The notes beneath the pieces were generated by a model. The model saw only the letters and a program-made list of their open reading frames with translations. It did not search any database and was not told the origin of the DNA. 58,762 nt of DNA from Mycobacterium alsense (GTDB taxonomy: Bacteria; Actinomycetota; Actinomycetes; Mycobacteriales; Mycobacteriaceae), in contig NZ_MVHD01000033.1 in assembly GCF_002086635.1 (NCBI RefSeq), positions 1 to 58,762 of the forward strand, in the 5' to 3' direction. A program made the translations under genes and the position numbers. Of this stretch, positions 17,274 to 25,280 are shown piece after piece (the first letter of the stretch is position 1; each line of letters opens with the position of its first letter).

Positions 17274-17552
17274 TCAGCGCTCGACGAAGCCGTCGAACCG
17301 CTCCTGGGCCTCCGACCAGTCGGCGACGACGTTGTCGACGCGTCCCGGGGTGTCGCCGCCTTCCAGCAGCCGCAGCAGCTTCTCGCCCGCCTCCCGCGGC
17401 CCCTGGGCGACCACCAGCACACGGCCGTCGGGCTGGTTGGCCGCGTACCCGGTCAGGCCGAGCTCCAGCGCGCGGCAGCGGGTCCACCAGCGGAAACCGA
17501 CGCCCTGGACGCGCCCGTGCACCCAGGCGGTCAGCCGGACGTCACGATCCAT
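17274..17552 (-). CDS. acyP: Acylphosphatase
   Basis: This small enzyme hydrolyses acyl-phosphates. The 92-residue protein has the acylphosphatase signature GRVQGVGFR with the phosphate-binding Arg21, and the catalytic Asn39 in YAANQPDGRV. The start ATG lies 11 bp inside the end of the OsmC-like gene, so translation is probably coupled. M. tuberculosis has the same gene here (Rv2922A). The extra upstream reading in this frame is out-of-frame OsmC sequence and is excluded. Confidence 0.92.
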   Translation of the reverse strand: MDRDVRLTAWVHGRVQGVGFRWWTRCRALELGLTGYAANQPDGRVLVVAQGPREAGEKLLRLLEGGDTPGRVDNVVADWSEAQERFDGFVER

Positions 17553-17961
17553 CGGCGATCTCGAAATTGACGGTCGTCCCGGACTTGAGCGTGCGCCCGA
17601 CGGTGCAGACCAGGTCGACGGCCCGGTTGGCCACCACCAGCAGCCGCTCCTTTTCCTGCTCGGACAGCCCGGACAGGTCCAACTCGAGCGTCTCCTCGAG
17701 CAGCGGATAGCGTTCCTGCTCGCGGTCGGCGGCGCCGGACACCCGGACCACCGCCTTGTAGTCGTCGCCCAGCCGGCGCGCCAGCGGCTCGTCGGTCGAC
17801 ATGCCGCTGCACGCCGCCAGCGCGATCTTGAGCAGCTCACCCGGGGTGAACACCCCCTCGACGCCCTCGGAGCCGACGAGCACCTGCGCGCCGCGCGAGC
17901 TGTACCCGGTGTAGCGGCGAGTTCCGGTGCGTTCCACCCACAGTTGCGTCGGTTGCGTCAT
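17542..17961 (-). CDS. OsmC/Ohr-family protein (Rv2923c-like)
   Basis: This 139-residue OsmC-fold protein belongs to a family that includes thiol-dependent hydroperoxide reductases. Two conserved cysteines are visible, Cys51 in LAACSGMS and Cys119 in VDLVCTVG, consistent with the redox pair of OsmC proteins. The ATG at 17961 (MTQPTQLWVERTG) is chosen; upstream in-frame sequence is GC-rich repeat DNA. It overlaps acyP by 11 bp downstream. Between it and mutM lies a 20-bp tandem repeat array (18067-18146). Confidence 0.88.
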   Translation of the reverse strand: MTQPTQLWVERTGTRRYTGYSSRGAQVLVGSEGVEGVFTPGELLKIALAACSGMSTDEPLARRLGDDYKAVVRVSGAADREQERYPLLEETLELDLSGLSEQEKERLLVVANRAVDLVCTVGRTLKSGTTVNFEIADGS

Positions 17962-18066
17962 GGCCTCATTTCTACCGGGCGGCCGGCCCGGCGGCGGCGG
18001 CCGCCATCGAGTGTGCGGATACGGCTTCCGGCGTGAAGCCAGGGCGAGATTTTCGGCGTTCGGCCG

Positions 18067-18146
18067 CCCCACGCGCACACCCGACGCCCCACGCGCACAC
18101 CCAACGCCCTGGGCGCACACTCAAAGCCGTTGGCGCACAGCCGAAC
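18067..18146. repeat. Four-copy 20-bp tandem repeat
   Basis: Four consecutive 20-bp units start at 18067, 18087, 18107 and 18127. Each has the form CCCCACGCGCACACCCRACG or a diverged version, and all keep the GCGCACA core at the same position. Units 1 and 2 differ at one base. Units 3 and 4 run across the mutM stop codon into its last codons. The array fills about half of the osmC-mutM gap. Confidence 0.8.
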
Positions 18147-18990
18147 CCCGCGGCCGGGGCTGGCACCTCGGGCAGTAGAACGACGAGCGGTTCATGAACT
18201 TCTCCCGGCGCATCACCGCGCCGCAGCGCCGGCACGGCTCGCCCTCGCGGCCGTAGGCGTCCAGGCTCCGGTCGAAGTACCCCGACTCGCCGTTGACGTT
18301 GACATACAGCGAGTCGAAGGAGGTCCCGCCCTGGGCCAGCGCCTCGCGCATCACCTCGGCGGCGGCGTCGAGCACGGTGGTCAACTGGCGGCGGCCGAGT
18401 GTGGCGGCGATCCGCGCGCCGTGCACCTTGGCCCGCCACAGCGCCTCGTCGGCGTAGATGTTGCCGATCCCCGACACCACCTGCTGGTCGAGCAGCTGAC
18501 GCTTGAGCTCGGAATGCTTGCGGCGCAACGCTTTCACCACCGCATCGGCGTCGAACCGGGGGTCCAGCGGGTCGCGCGCCAGGTGCGCGACGGGCGCCGG
18601 CACCACGCTGCCGTCCACCTCCACCAGGTCGGCGAGCATCCAGCCACCGAAGGTGCGCTGGTCGGCGAAGCTCAGCACGGTGCCGTCGTCGAGCAACGCC
18701 GAGATGCGCACGTGGTCGGCGCGCGGGACGCTGCCCAGCAGCATCTGCCCGCTCATGCCGAGGTGCACTACGAGCGCGGTGTCACCGTCGAGCAGCAGCC
18801 ACAGGTACTTGCCGCGCCGGTCGGTTCCGCTGATCCGCGCGTCGAGCAGGCGGGCGGTGAGGTCGGCGGGCCCGGCCTCGTGGCGGCGCACCGCGCGGGG
18901 GTGGTGCACCCGCACCGCGCTGATCGTCTTGCCCACCACGTGGGCCTGTAAGCCGCGGCGCACCACCTCGACTTCTGGCAGTTCTGGCAT
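18121..18990 (-). CDS. mutM: Formamidopyrimidine-DNA glycosylase
   Basis: MutM/Fpg excises 8-oxoguanine and formamidopyrimidines in base excision repair. The 289-residue protein starts MPELPEVE with the catalytic Pro2 and Glu3, has the conserved Lys in RRGKYLW, the HLGMSGQ motif, the NIYADE segment and a C-terminal CxxC...CxxC zinc finger (CRRCG and CPRCQ). Length equals the M. tuberculosis protein as I recall. It starts four bases after the rnc stop, so it is in the DUF177-rnc-mutM run. Its last codons fall in the 20-bp tandem repeat, so the C-terminal tail may vary between strains. Confidence 0.96.
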   Translation of the reverse strand: MPELPEVEVVRRGLQAHVVGKTISAVRVHHPRAVRRHEAGPADLTARLLDARISGTDRRGKYLWLLLDGDTALVVHLGMSGQMLLGSVPRADHVRISALLDDGTVLSFADQRTFGGWMLADLVEVDGSVVPAPVAHLARDPLDPRFDADAVVKALRRKHSELKRQLLDQQVVSGIGNIYADEALWRAKVHGARIAATLGRRQLTTVLDAAAEVMREALAQGGTSFDSLYVNVNGESGYFDRSLDAYGREGEPCRRCGAVMRREKFMNRSSFYCPRCQPRPRGSAVRQRL

Positions 18991-18994
18991 CGAG

Positions 18995-19708
18995 CTACGC
19001 GGACGTCTGCCCCGCGGTGTCCAGCGCCTCGAGCACCTTCCAGGTCGCGGCCGCGGCCTTCTGCTCGGCCTCCTTCTTGGAGCGGCCCACACCCGACCCG
19101 TATTCGGTATCCGCCAAGACGACGACCGCGGTGAATTCCTTGTCGTGGTCGGGGCCGGTGGAGGTGACGACGTAGGACGGGGCGCCCATGCCCCGCGCCG
19201 CGGTCAGCTCCTGCAGGCTGGTCTTCCAGTCGAGCCCGGCCCCCAGCGTGGGCGCGGCGTCCAGCAGCGCGCCGAACAGCCGCAGGATCACCTCCCGCGC
19301 GGTGCCGATGCCGTGCTGCAGGTAGATGGCGCCGAGCAGCGACTCCATCCCGTCGGCCAGGATGCTCGACTTGTCGGCCCCGCCGGTGTTGGCCTCGCCG
19401 CGGCCCAGCAGCAGGTGAACGCCCAGCCCCTCGTCGGTCAGGTTGCGCGCGACGTCGGCCAGGGCCTGGGTGTTGACCACGCTGGCCCGCAGCTTGGCCA
19501 GGTCACCCTCGGACCGGTCGGGGTGGCGGTGGTAGAGCTCGTCGGTGACGGTCAGGCCCAAAACCGCGTCGCCGAGGAACTCCAGGCGCTCGTTGGTGGG
19601 CAGACCGCCGTGCTCGTAGGCGTAGCTGCGATGGGTCAACGCCAGCGACAGCAACTCCTCGGGCAGGTCGACGCCGAGCGCGTCCAGCAGGGCTTGCCTC
19701 GACGTCAC
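18995..19708 (-). CDS. rnc: Ribonuclease III
   Basis: RNase III cleaves double-stranded RNA in rRNA processing and mRNA turnover. The 237-residue protein has the signature NERLEFLGDAVLGL, the second acidic site DGMESLLGAIYL and a C-terminal dsRNA-binding domain (DWKTSLQELTA ... GVGRSKKEAEQKAA). The GTG at 19708 overlaps the upstream DUF177 stop in GTGA and has GGGGAGGAG before it. The longer open frame upstream is the shadow of the DUF177 gene. Confidence 0.96.
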   Translation of the reverse strand: MTSRQALLDALGVDLPEELLSLALTHRSYAYEHGGLPTNERLEFLGDAVLGLTVTDELYHRHPDRSEGDLAKLRASVVNTQALADVARNLTDEGLGVHLLLGRGEANTGGADKSSILADGMESLLGAIYLQHGIGTAREVILRLFGALLDAAPTLGAGLDWKTSLQELTAARGMGAPSYVVTSTGPDHDKEFTAVVVLADTEYGSGVGRSKKEAEQKAAAATWKVLEALDTAGQTSA

Positions 19709-20301
19709 GACTCCTCCCCCGAGGTGTCCCCCCCGGGCGGATCGGTCGGCAACATCCCCGCCAGCTTGGCCCACCGCGGGTCGATGCGGTCGTGGCGATG
19801 GCCGGGCTCGGCGGCCAGCGCGACACCGCATTCGGGGCACAACCCCGGGCAGTCCGGCCGGCACACCGGCGAGAACGGCAGCTCGAGCACGACGGCGTCG
19901 ATGACGGGCTGCTCCAGGTCGACGGTGTCGTCGACGATGTGGCCCACCTCGTCCTCTTCGGTGGTCGCCTCCGTCGTGCTGTTCGGATAGGCGAACAGCT
20001 CGGTCAGCCCGACCTGCACGCGCCCGGTGACCGGGGTGAGACAACGGGAACATTCGCCGACCGTGGGCGCGGCGACCGTCCCGCTCACCAACACCCCCTC
20101 GGACACCGACTCCACGCGCAGGTCCAGTTCCAGCGGGGCGCCCCGGTCGATCGCGATCATGTCCAGCCCGATGCGCGACGGGCTGGGGACGGTGTCGCGC
20201 AGCGTGACCATCGCGCCGGGGCGTCGCCCCAGCCGGGTGATGTCGACCCTCATCGGCGAGGTGGAATGGCGCTGCGCCGTGCTGCTGTGCTGCCGCGTCA
20301 T
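19705..20301 (-). CDS. DUF177/YceD family protein (Rv2926c-like)
   Basis: This 198-residue DUF177 (YceD) protein belongs to a family linked to 23S rRNA maturation and ribosome biogenesis, usually encoded near rpmF or rnc. Cysteine motifs are seen at ECSRCL and at CRPDC followed by CPECG, suggesting a metal-binding site. The middle is acidic (TTEEDEVGHIVDD). The ATG at 20301 has AGGA about ten bases upstream; a GTG seven codons earlier is possible. Its stop overlaps the rnc start by four bases, so the two are co-translated. Confidence 0.88.
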   Translation of the reverse strand: MTRQHSSTAQRHSTSPMRVDITRLGRRPGAMVTLRDTVPSPSRIGLDMIAIDRGAPLELDLRVESVSEGVLVSGTVAAPTVGECSRCLTPVTGRVQVGLTELFAYPNSTTEATTEEDEVGHIVDDTVDLEQPVIDAVVLELPFSPVCRPDCPGLCPECGVALAAEPGHRHDRIDPRWAKLAGMLPTDPPGGDTSGEES

Positions 20302-20359
20302 AGAAGGAATCCTACGGCGCACGAGCCATATTGCCAGGGCGCTGACCGGCCTCTAGTGG

Positions 20360-21097
20360 CTAACGCGTCGCGTAGTCGTGCGTCCCCGCGGCGGTGCGCA
20401 GCTGGTGGCGACCGCGCCCCACGGACCGCAGCGTGCCGTTGAGGAACTCCTCGAACTCGGCGAGCTTGTTGTCGACGTAGATGTCGCACTCGCCGCGCAG
20501 CCGGTCGGCCTCGGCGTGCGCCGAGTCGATCAGGCGGGTGGCCTCGGCGTTGGCCGCCTCCACCACGCTGTTCTGCGACACCAGGCGCTGCTGCTCCTTG
20601 ATGCCCTCCTGCACGGCCTTCTCGTAGGACAGGTTGCCGTTCTCGATCAGCCGGTCGGCCTCGGCCTGGGCGCGGCCGACGCTGGCCTCGTACTCGCGCT
20701 TGGCCGCGGTGGCGATGCGGATCGACTCCTCGCGGGCCTCCCCGACCATCCGCTCGCTGTGCTGGCGGGCCTCGCTCACCATCCGGTCGGCCTGCGCTTT
20801 CGCGTCGGACAACAGCCGGTCCGCCTCGGCGCGGGCGTGGTTGAGCATCGACTCCGCCTCGGTGGTCGCCGAGGACACCATGGACTCGGCGTGAGTCTTG
20901 GCCTCCTGCAGCATCGAGTCGCGGGCGTCCAGGACGTCCTGCGCGTCGTCCAGCTCGCCGGGGATCGCGTCCTTGATGTCGTCGATCAGTTCCAGCACGT
21001 CACCTCGGGGCACGACACAGCCGGCCGTCATCGGCACGCCGCGCGCCTCTTCGACGATGGCGCCCAATTCGTCCAGCGCTTCAAACACTCGGTACAC
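20360..21097 (-). CDS. sepIVA: DivIVA-domain septation/growth protein SepIVA
   Basis: This 245-residue, almost wholly helical DivIVA-like protein corresponds to M. tuberculosis Rv2927c, which acts in septation and envelope growth. The N-terminus (YRVFEALDELGAIVEEARG) is followed by a long coiled coil with repeating Ala/Glu/Arg heptads (AESMVSSATTEAESML ... AEADRLL). The second of two GTG codons is chosen: AGGAGG lies eight bases upstream of it, while the first GTG is only two bases away. It is divergent from the permease gene across a 329-bp gap. Confidence 0.93.
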   Translation of the reverse strand: MYRVFEALDELGAIVEEARGVPMTAGCVVPRGDVLELIDDIKDAIPGELDDAQDVLDARDSMLQEAKTHAESMVSSATTEAESMLNHARAEADRLLSDAKAQADRMVSEARQHSERMVGEAREESIRIATAAKREYEASVGRAQAEADRLIENGNLSYEKAVQEGIKEQQRLVSQNSVVEAANAEATRLIDSAHAEADRLRGECDIYVDNKLAEFEEFLNGTLRSVGRGRHQLRTAAGTHDYATR

Positions 21098-21426
21098 GGC
21101 CACACCCTCCTGGCGTCCTGCAAGAAAACCCTGTTGTTACCAGTGTGCCTGCTGTTATCCCTGTGACAACGGTGGCGACGCCGGTGTGTCGGGCATTTGC
21201 CCGACAAATCCGCATGTCGGGAGTCAGATCCATGAATTCGCCCGTTCACGCTGTTGCCGCGGGCGCGTGGCCGCGCGGGGTCGTTGGTGTCCATATTTTG
21301 CCGGCCCCCGCACCGCTTGTGCCGCCATTCTAGGGTCACCCGCCGCCCACGCCGCGAAATCGGCCCGCACCTTGGGCGATAATCGCCGAATCGCGCTAGT
21401 CGACGCACGAACGGCGGAGGATTTCG
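21098..21426. other. Intergenic region sepIVA-permease, at the PDIM locus position
   Basis: This 329-bp divergent gap holds no credible gene. It carries promoter-like AT-richer DNA near sepIVA (21130-21172) and a perfect 20-nt palindrome at 21187-21206. In M. tuberculosis the roughly 50-kb PDIM/PGL locus lies here, between Rv2927c and Rv2963. Confidence 0.7.
21187..21206. promoter_or_regulatory. Perfect palindrome, candidate operator
   Basis: TGTCGGGCA-TT-TGCCCGACA has two perfect 9-bp arms. A further half-site, ATGTCGGG, follows at about 21214. It lies between the divergent sepIVA and permease genes, about 90 bp from sepIVA and 220 bp from the permease. A regulator site or a transcript-end hairpin are both possible. 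Confidence 0.4.
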
Positions 21427-22599
21427 GTGAGGGTGCTGGCGGCAATCGGTCATGCCTTGGGGCTGGCGGGGTCGATGACGTGGGAGATCCTGTGGGCGCT
21501 CATCCTGGGTTTCGCCCTGTCGGCGGTGGTGCAGGCGGTGGTGCGGCGCTCGACGATCGTGTCGCTGATGGGCGACGACCGGCCGCGCACGCTGGCGGTG
21601 TCGGCCGGGCTGGGGGCGGCGTCGTCGTCGTGCTCCTACGCCGCGGTGGCCCTGGCCCGATCGCTGTTCCGCAAGGGCGCGAACTTCACCGCGGCGATGG
21701 CGTTCGAGATCGGCTCGACCAATCTCGTGGTGGAGTTGGGCATCATCCTGGCCCTGCTGATGGGCTGGCAATTCACGGCCGCGGAATTCGTCGGCGGCCC
21801 GTTGATGATCGTGGCGCTCGCCGTGTTGTTCCGGCTGTTCGTGCGCTCCAAGCTCGTCGACGCCGCCCGCGAACAGGCGGAACGCGGAATCGCCGGCTCG
21901 ATGGAGGGCCACGCCGCCATGGACATGTCCATCCAAGGCGACGGCTCGTTCTGGCGGCGGCTACTGTCCCGGCAGGGCCTGACGTCGGTGTCGCACGTTT
22001 TCGTCATGGAGTGGTTGGCGATCCTGCGAGACCTGGTCCTGGGGCTGTTGATCGCCGGCGCCATCGCCGCGTGGGTGCCCGAAAAGTTCTGGCAGAGCTT
22101 CTTTTTGGCCGATCACCCCGGCTGGGCGGCGGTGTGGGGCCCGATCGTGGGACCGGTCGTGGCGATCGCCTCGTTCGTCTGCTCGATCGGCAACGTCCCG
22201 CTCGCCGCGGTGCTGTGGAACGGGGGCATCAGCTTCGGCGGTGTGATCGCCTTCATCTATGCCGACCTGTTGATCCTGCCGATCCTGAACATCTACCGGA
22301 AGTACTACGGCACCCGGATGATGCTCACGCTGCTGGGCACCTTCTACGCCGCCATGGTCGCCGCCGGCTACCTGATCGAATTGCTCTTCGGCACAACGGG
22401 ACTCATTCCCAAGCAGCGCGACGCCACCGTCATGCACGCCGCGATCTCGTGGAACTACACCACCTGGCTCAACATCGCGTTCCTCGCCGTCGCGGCGGCA
22501 CTGATCGTCCGGTTCGTCACTTCGGGCGGAATTGCCATGGCGCGCATGATGGGCGGCTCACCCGACGCCGCGCCGGAGCACGATCACCGAAGCCACTAG
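21427..22599 (+). CDS. DUF318/ArsP-like permease (Rv2963-like)
   Basis: This 390-residue integral membrane protein of the permease DUF318 (YraQ/ArsP) family has about eight to ten membrane segments. The two family half-motifs are present: SSSCSYAAVALARSLFRKGA in the first half and FVCSIGNVPLAAVLWNGG in the second, each with a conserved Cys-Ser. Relatives export organoarsenicals or other solutes; the substrate here is unknown. The C-terminus ends in a His-rich HDHRSH. The GTG at 21427 has GGAGG six bases upstream. It is the ortholog of the gene flanking the far side of the PDIM locus in M. tuberculosis. Confidence 0.85.
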   Translation: MRVLAAIGHALGLAGSMTWEILWALILGFALSAVVQAVVRRSTIVSLMGDDRPRTLAVSAGLGAASSSCSYAAVALARSLFRKGANFTAAMAFEIGSTNLVVELGIILALLMGWQFTAAEFVGGPLMIVALAVLFRLFVRSKLVDAAREQAERGIAGSMEGHAAMDMSIQGDGSFWRRLLSRQGLTSVSHVFVMEWLAILRDLVLGLLIAGAIAAWVPEKFWQSFFLADHPGWAAVWGPIVGPVVAIASFVCSIGNVPLAAVLWNGGISFGGVIAFIYADLLILPILNIYRKYYGTRMMLTLLGTFYAAMVAAGYLIELLFGTTGLIPKQRDATVMHAAISWNYTTWLNIAFLAVAAALIVRFVTSGGIAMARMMGGSPDAAPEHDHRSH

Positions 22600-22610
22600 C
22601 GGCCTACTAG

Positions 22611-22626
22611 GGGCGCACCGGCGCCC
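22611..22626 (+). terminator. Short hairpin after the permease gene
   Basis: GGGCGC-ACCG-GCGCCC is a perfect 6-bp stem with a 4-nt loop, 12 bp after the permease stop. There is no T-run. Confidence 0.4.
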
Positions 22627-22673
22627 GGCTCACGGCGACGGTGAAGATGGTTTCGGCTGCCTGACGGGCCGAC

Positions 22674-22701
22674 CCGCACCAGCGACCGACGCCCGGTGCG
22701 G
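22674..22701 (-). terminator. Hairpin directly after the coaD stop
   Basis: CCGCACC (22674-22680) and GGTGCGG (22695-22701) are perfect 7-bp arms with a 14-nt loop. The hairpin abuts the coaD stop codon at 22702 and would end the dsbA-vkor-rsmD-coaD transcript. Confidence 0.45.
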
Positions 22702-23181
22702 CTAATCCTCGGACAGCTTCCCGCGCAATCGGCGATTCACCGGTTCGGGCAGCAACTCCGAGACGTCGCCGCCGAACATCGCGACCTCCTTGGCCAGCGA
22801 CGACGACACGAACGAATACCGCGGCGCGGTCGCCACGAAGAAGGTGTCGACGCCCGCGATGTGCTTGTTCATCTGCGCCATCTGCAGCTCGTATTCGAAG
22901 TCGGTGCCGGTGCGCAGGCCCTTGACGATGGCGGTCATCCCCCGGGACCGGACGAAGTCGACCACCAGACCCTGGCCGGTCTCCACCCGCAGGTTGGGCA
23001 GGTGCGTCGTCGACTCCTCGATCATGGCGATGCGCTCGTCGAGGTCGAACATGCCCTTTTTGGCGGGGTTGGTCAGGATCGCGACCACCACCTCGTCGAA
23101 CTGGGCCGAGGCGCGTTCGAAGACGTCGATGTGGCCCAACGTCACCGGGTCGAACGACCCCGGACACACCGCGCCGGCCAT
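22702..23181 (-). CDS. coaD: Phosphopantetheine adenylyltransferase
   Basis: CoaD transfers AMP from ATP to 4'-phosphopantetheine, the fourth step of coenzyme A synthesis. The 159-residue protein has the nucleotidyltransferase motif PGSFDPVTLGHID (TxGH), KGLRTGTDFEYELQMAQMN and the YSFVSSS motif. The ATG at 23181 gives MAGAVCPGSFDP, matching the family start; the 26-codon upstream extension is not family-like. It is the last gene of a four-gene minus-strand operon, 23 bp after rsmD. Confidence 0.96.
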   Translation of the reverse strand: MAGAVCPGSFDPVTLGHIDVFERASAQFDEVVVAILTNPAKKGMFDLDERIAMIEESTTHLPNLRVETGQGLVVDFVRSRGMTAIVKGLRTGTDFEYELQMAQMNKHIAGVDTFFVATAPRYSFVSSSLAKEVAMFGGDVSELLPEPVNRRLRGKLSED

Positions 23182-23204
23182 AACGGATGACGGTACACGG
23201 CCGA

Positions 23205-23759
23205 TCAGAGCCGCTCGGCCAGCTCCAACCGGGTGTCGCCGTAAACCCGCTCGGGCCACGGCGCCCAGCCCTCTTGCCAGGTCAGCGGGGTGCCACCGGC
23301 CGCGCGCTCGACGACCACCAGGGTTCCCCCGCGCACCCAGCCGTGCGCGCCCAGGGCGGCCAGCGCGGCGCCGACCTCCGCGGCGTCGACGTCGTAGGGC
23401 GGGTCGGCCAGCACCAGGTCCACCGGGCGCGCCGCCCCGGCCGCGAGCACCGTCGCCACCGCGCCGCGGCGCAGGCTCGCGCCGGGCAGGCCCAGCGCCT
23501 CGATGTTGCGCGCAATGACCGCCGCGCTGCGCGGATCGGACTCGACGAAGATCGCCGAGGCCGCCCCCCGCGAGAGCGCCTCCAGGCCCAACGCGCCCGA
23601 GCCCGCGTACAGGTCGAGCACCGCCAGGCCGGTCAGGTCGCGCCGCGCGGTGACGATGTTGAACAGCGACTCGCGCACGCGATCGGTGGTCGGCCTGGTT
23701 CCCTTCGGCGGGACTTCGATGCGCCGGCCCCCGGCGACGCCGCCGATGATCCGGGTCAC
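23205..23759 (-). CDS. rsmD: 16S rRNA (guanine-N2)-methyltransferase RsmD
   Basis: RsmD makes m2G966 in 16S rRNA. The 184-residue Rossmann methyltransferase has the N-terminal MTRIIGGVAGGRRIEVP, SAM-binding motif LDLYAGSGALGLEAL and catalytic motif LADPPYD. The start is GTG. It lies 10 bp downstream of the VKOR-like gene. In M. tuberculosis pyruvate carboxylase (pca, Rv2967c) separates the two; it is absent here. Confidence 0.93.
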   Translation of the reverse strand: MTRIIGGVAGGRRIEVPPKGTRPTTDRVRESLFNIVTARRDLTGLAVLDLYAGSGALGLEALSRGAASAIFVESDPRSAAVIARNIEALGLPGASLRRGAVATVLAAGAARPVDLVLADPPYDVDAAEVGAALAALGAHGWVRGGTLVVVERAAGGTPLTWQEGWAPWPERVYGDTRLELAERL

Positions 23760-23769
23760 GCGCGCGCGT

Positions 23770-24402
23770 TCACAACAGCGTCGACCAGTAGTCCCAGAAC
23801 CGCGCCATGATCAGCAGGAACACCGCCGTGAACCACAGCGCGGCGATCGACCACCGCCACTGGTACAGCACCCACCCCGCGCCGCCGCGGCGGTGCAGCG
23901 CCGGCCGGAGCGCGATCGAGGCGACCACCACCAGCAGCGAGATGGTGACCGCCCAGACCACCATGCAGTACGGGCACAACGCCCCGATGCGATACAGGCT
24001 CTGAAAGATCAGCCAGTGCACGAACACCGCACCGATCAGCACCCCGCCCGTCAGCCCGGCCCAATACCATTGGGGCAGAGCCACATTCGCCAACGCCAGC
24101 ACACCGGTGACGATCACCACGGTGAAGGCGACCAGGCCGAGCAGCGGGTTGGGGAATCCCAGCAGCGACGCCTGCGGCGTGACCATCACCGAGCCGCACG
24201 ACACGATCGGGTTGATGTTGCACGACGGCACGTAGGACGGGTTGAGCAGGATCTCGATCTTTTCCACCGTCAGGGTGGTCGACGCGACCAGGCCGATCAC
24301 GCCGGCGATCAGCACCCACCACGCGCTGGGCGCCGGCACCCGCGCCACGGCGGGCGAATCCGGTGTCAGGTCGCCGGCTGGTGCGGACACCGGCGTGGTC
24401 AT
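23770..24402 (-). CDS. Vitamin K epoxide reductase homolog (VKOR)
   Basis: VKOR re-oxidises the DsbA-like disulfide catalyst and passes electrons to menaquinone, replacing DsbB in actinobacteria. The 210-residue membrane protein has five likely membrane segments, the loop cysteine pair Cys61/Cys69 (PSCNINPIVSCGS) and the active CPYC at 143-146 facing the outside. Its ATG overlaps the stop of the DsbA-like gene by one base, so the redox partners are co-translated. Confidence 0.93.
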   Translation of the reverse strand: MTTPVSAPAGDLTPDSPAVARVPAPSAWWVLIAGVIGLVASTTLTVEKIEILLNPSYVPSCNINPIVSCGSVMVTPQASLLGFPNPLLGLVAFTVVIVTGVLALANVALPQWYWAGLTGGVLIGAVFVHWLIFQSLYRIGALCPYCMVVWAVTISLLVVVASIALRPALHRRGGAGWVLYQWRWSIAALWFTAVFLLIMARFWDYWSTLL

Positions 24403-25163
24403 CAGGCCGCGGGAGCGACGACGGCGTTGTCGATGCCCGGCACCTCGCCGACGATGGACTTGATCTTGTCCACCAGGGCCTGGGGGGTCGACTGTTCGTA
24501 ATCCTCGCCGTTGATCTTGACCGTCGGGGTCCCGGTGATCTTCGCCGCGGCGGCCTCGCCGGTGACCTTGGAAATGTACTTACCGCTGTTGATGCAGTCG
24601 GGGACCTTGCCCACGACGCCGGCCTGGCGGGCGAGCTCGATCAGGCGCGCGTTGTCGGGGAAGCTGGTGCCGCGCTCGTCGGGCTGGATGCCGTTGTCGA
24701 ACAAATGGTTGTGGAAACGGCGGAACGCGTCGACGGATTCGTCGGCGACGCACAGCGCCGCCGCGCCCGCCCGCGACGAGTAGTTCTGGCTGCGCTGGCT
24801 GTCGAGGATCGACACCATCGAGTAGTCCGCCGCGATCGCGCCGATGTCGACGAGCTTGGAAATCGTCGGGCCGAAGGAGCGCTCGAAAATGCCGCACGCC
24901 GGGCACAGGAAGTCCTCGTAGATCGTCACCACGGCCTTGGGGGTGTTCGTGCCCGGCTGGGTGACCACCTTGCTCGAGGCCACCCGCACGGTGTCGCCCT
25001 CGCCGGTGGCGCCGCCCTTCTTGTGGTGCGACGTCACGATGTAGAAGACGAGCGCGACCGCGAAGATCACGATGAAGGCGGTGCCGCCGATCTGGACGAG
25101 CCGGCCGGATTTGCCGGTGGCGGACTTCACGTCGAATCGCGGGGGTTTGGGTTTGTCGGCCAC
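24402..25163 (-). CDS. Membrane-anchored DsbA-like thiol oxidoreductase (Rv2969c-like)
   Basis: This 253-residue protein has a short cytoplasmic N-terminus, one membrane anchor (about 23-44) and an extracytoplasmic thioredoxin-fold domain. The redox motif is CPAC (Cys87/Cys90), the cis-Pro loop is TGTPTV, and a second structural cysteine pair (Cys138/Cys190) is visible. It introduces disulfides into exported proteins and is recycled by the VKOR encoded next. Mycobacterial exported proteins with several cysteines, such as the HNH protein at 29113-29823, are plausible substrates. Confidence 0.93.
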   Translation of the reverse strand: MADKPKPPRFDVKSATGKSGRLVQIGGTAFIVIFAVALVFYIVTSHHKKGGATGEGDTVRVASSKVVTQPGTNTPKAVVTIYEDFLCPACGIFERSFGPTISKLVDIGAIAADYSMVSILDSQRSQNYSSRAGAAALCVADESVDAFRRFHNHLFDNGIQPDERGTSFPDNARLIELARQAGVVGKVPDCINSGKYISKVTGEAAAAKITGTPTVKINGEDYEQSTPQALVDKIKSIVGEVPGIDNAVVAPAA

Positions 25164-25280
25164 GGGTTCGCTGATCCTTCGGGTGCTGGCTGGTCCGGCG
25201 GTCGGACGGTGGTCTTTAGCGGGCGCCTGGGACGCCGGCTGGCGAGGCGCCTCTAGAGTACCGGCGATCCGTCCGGCGAC

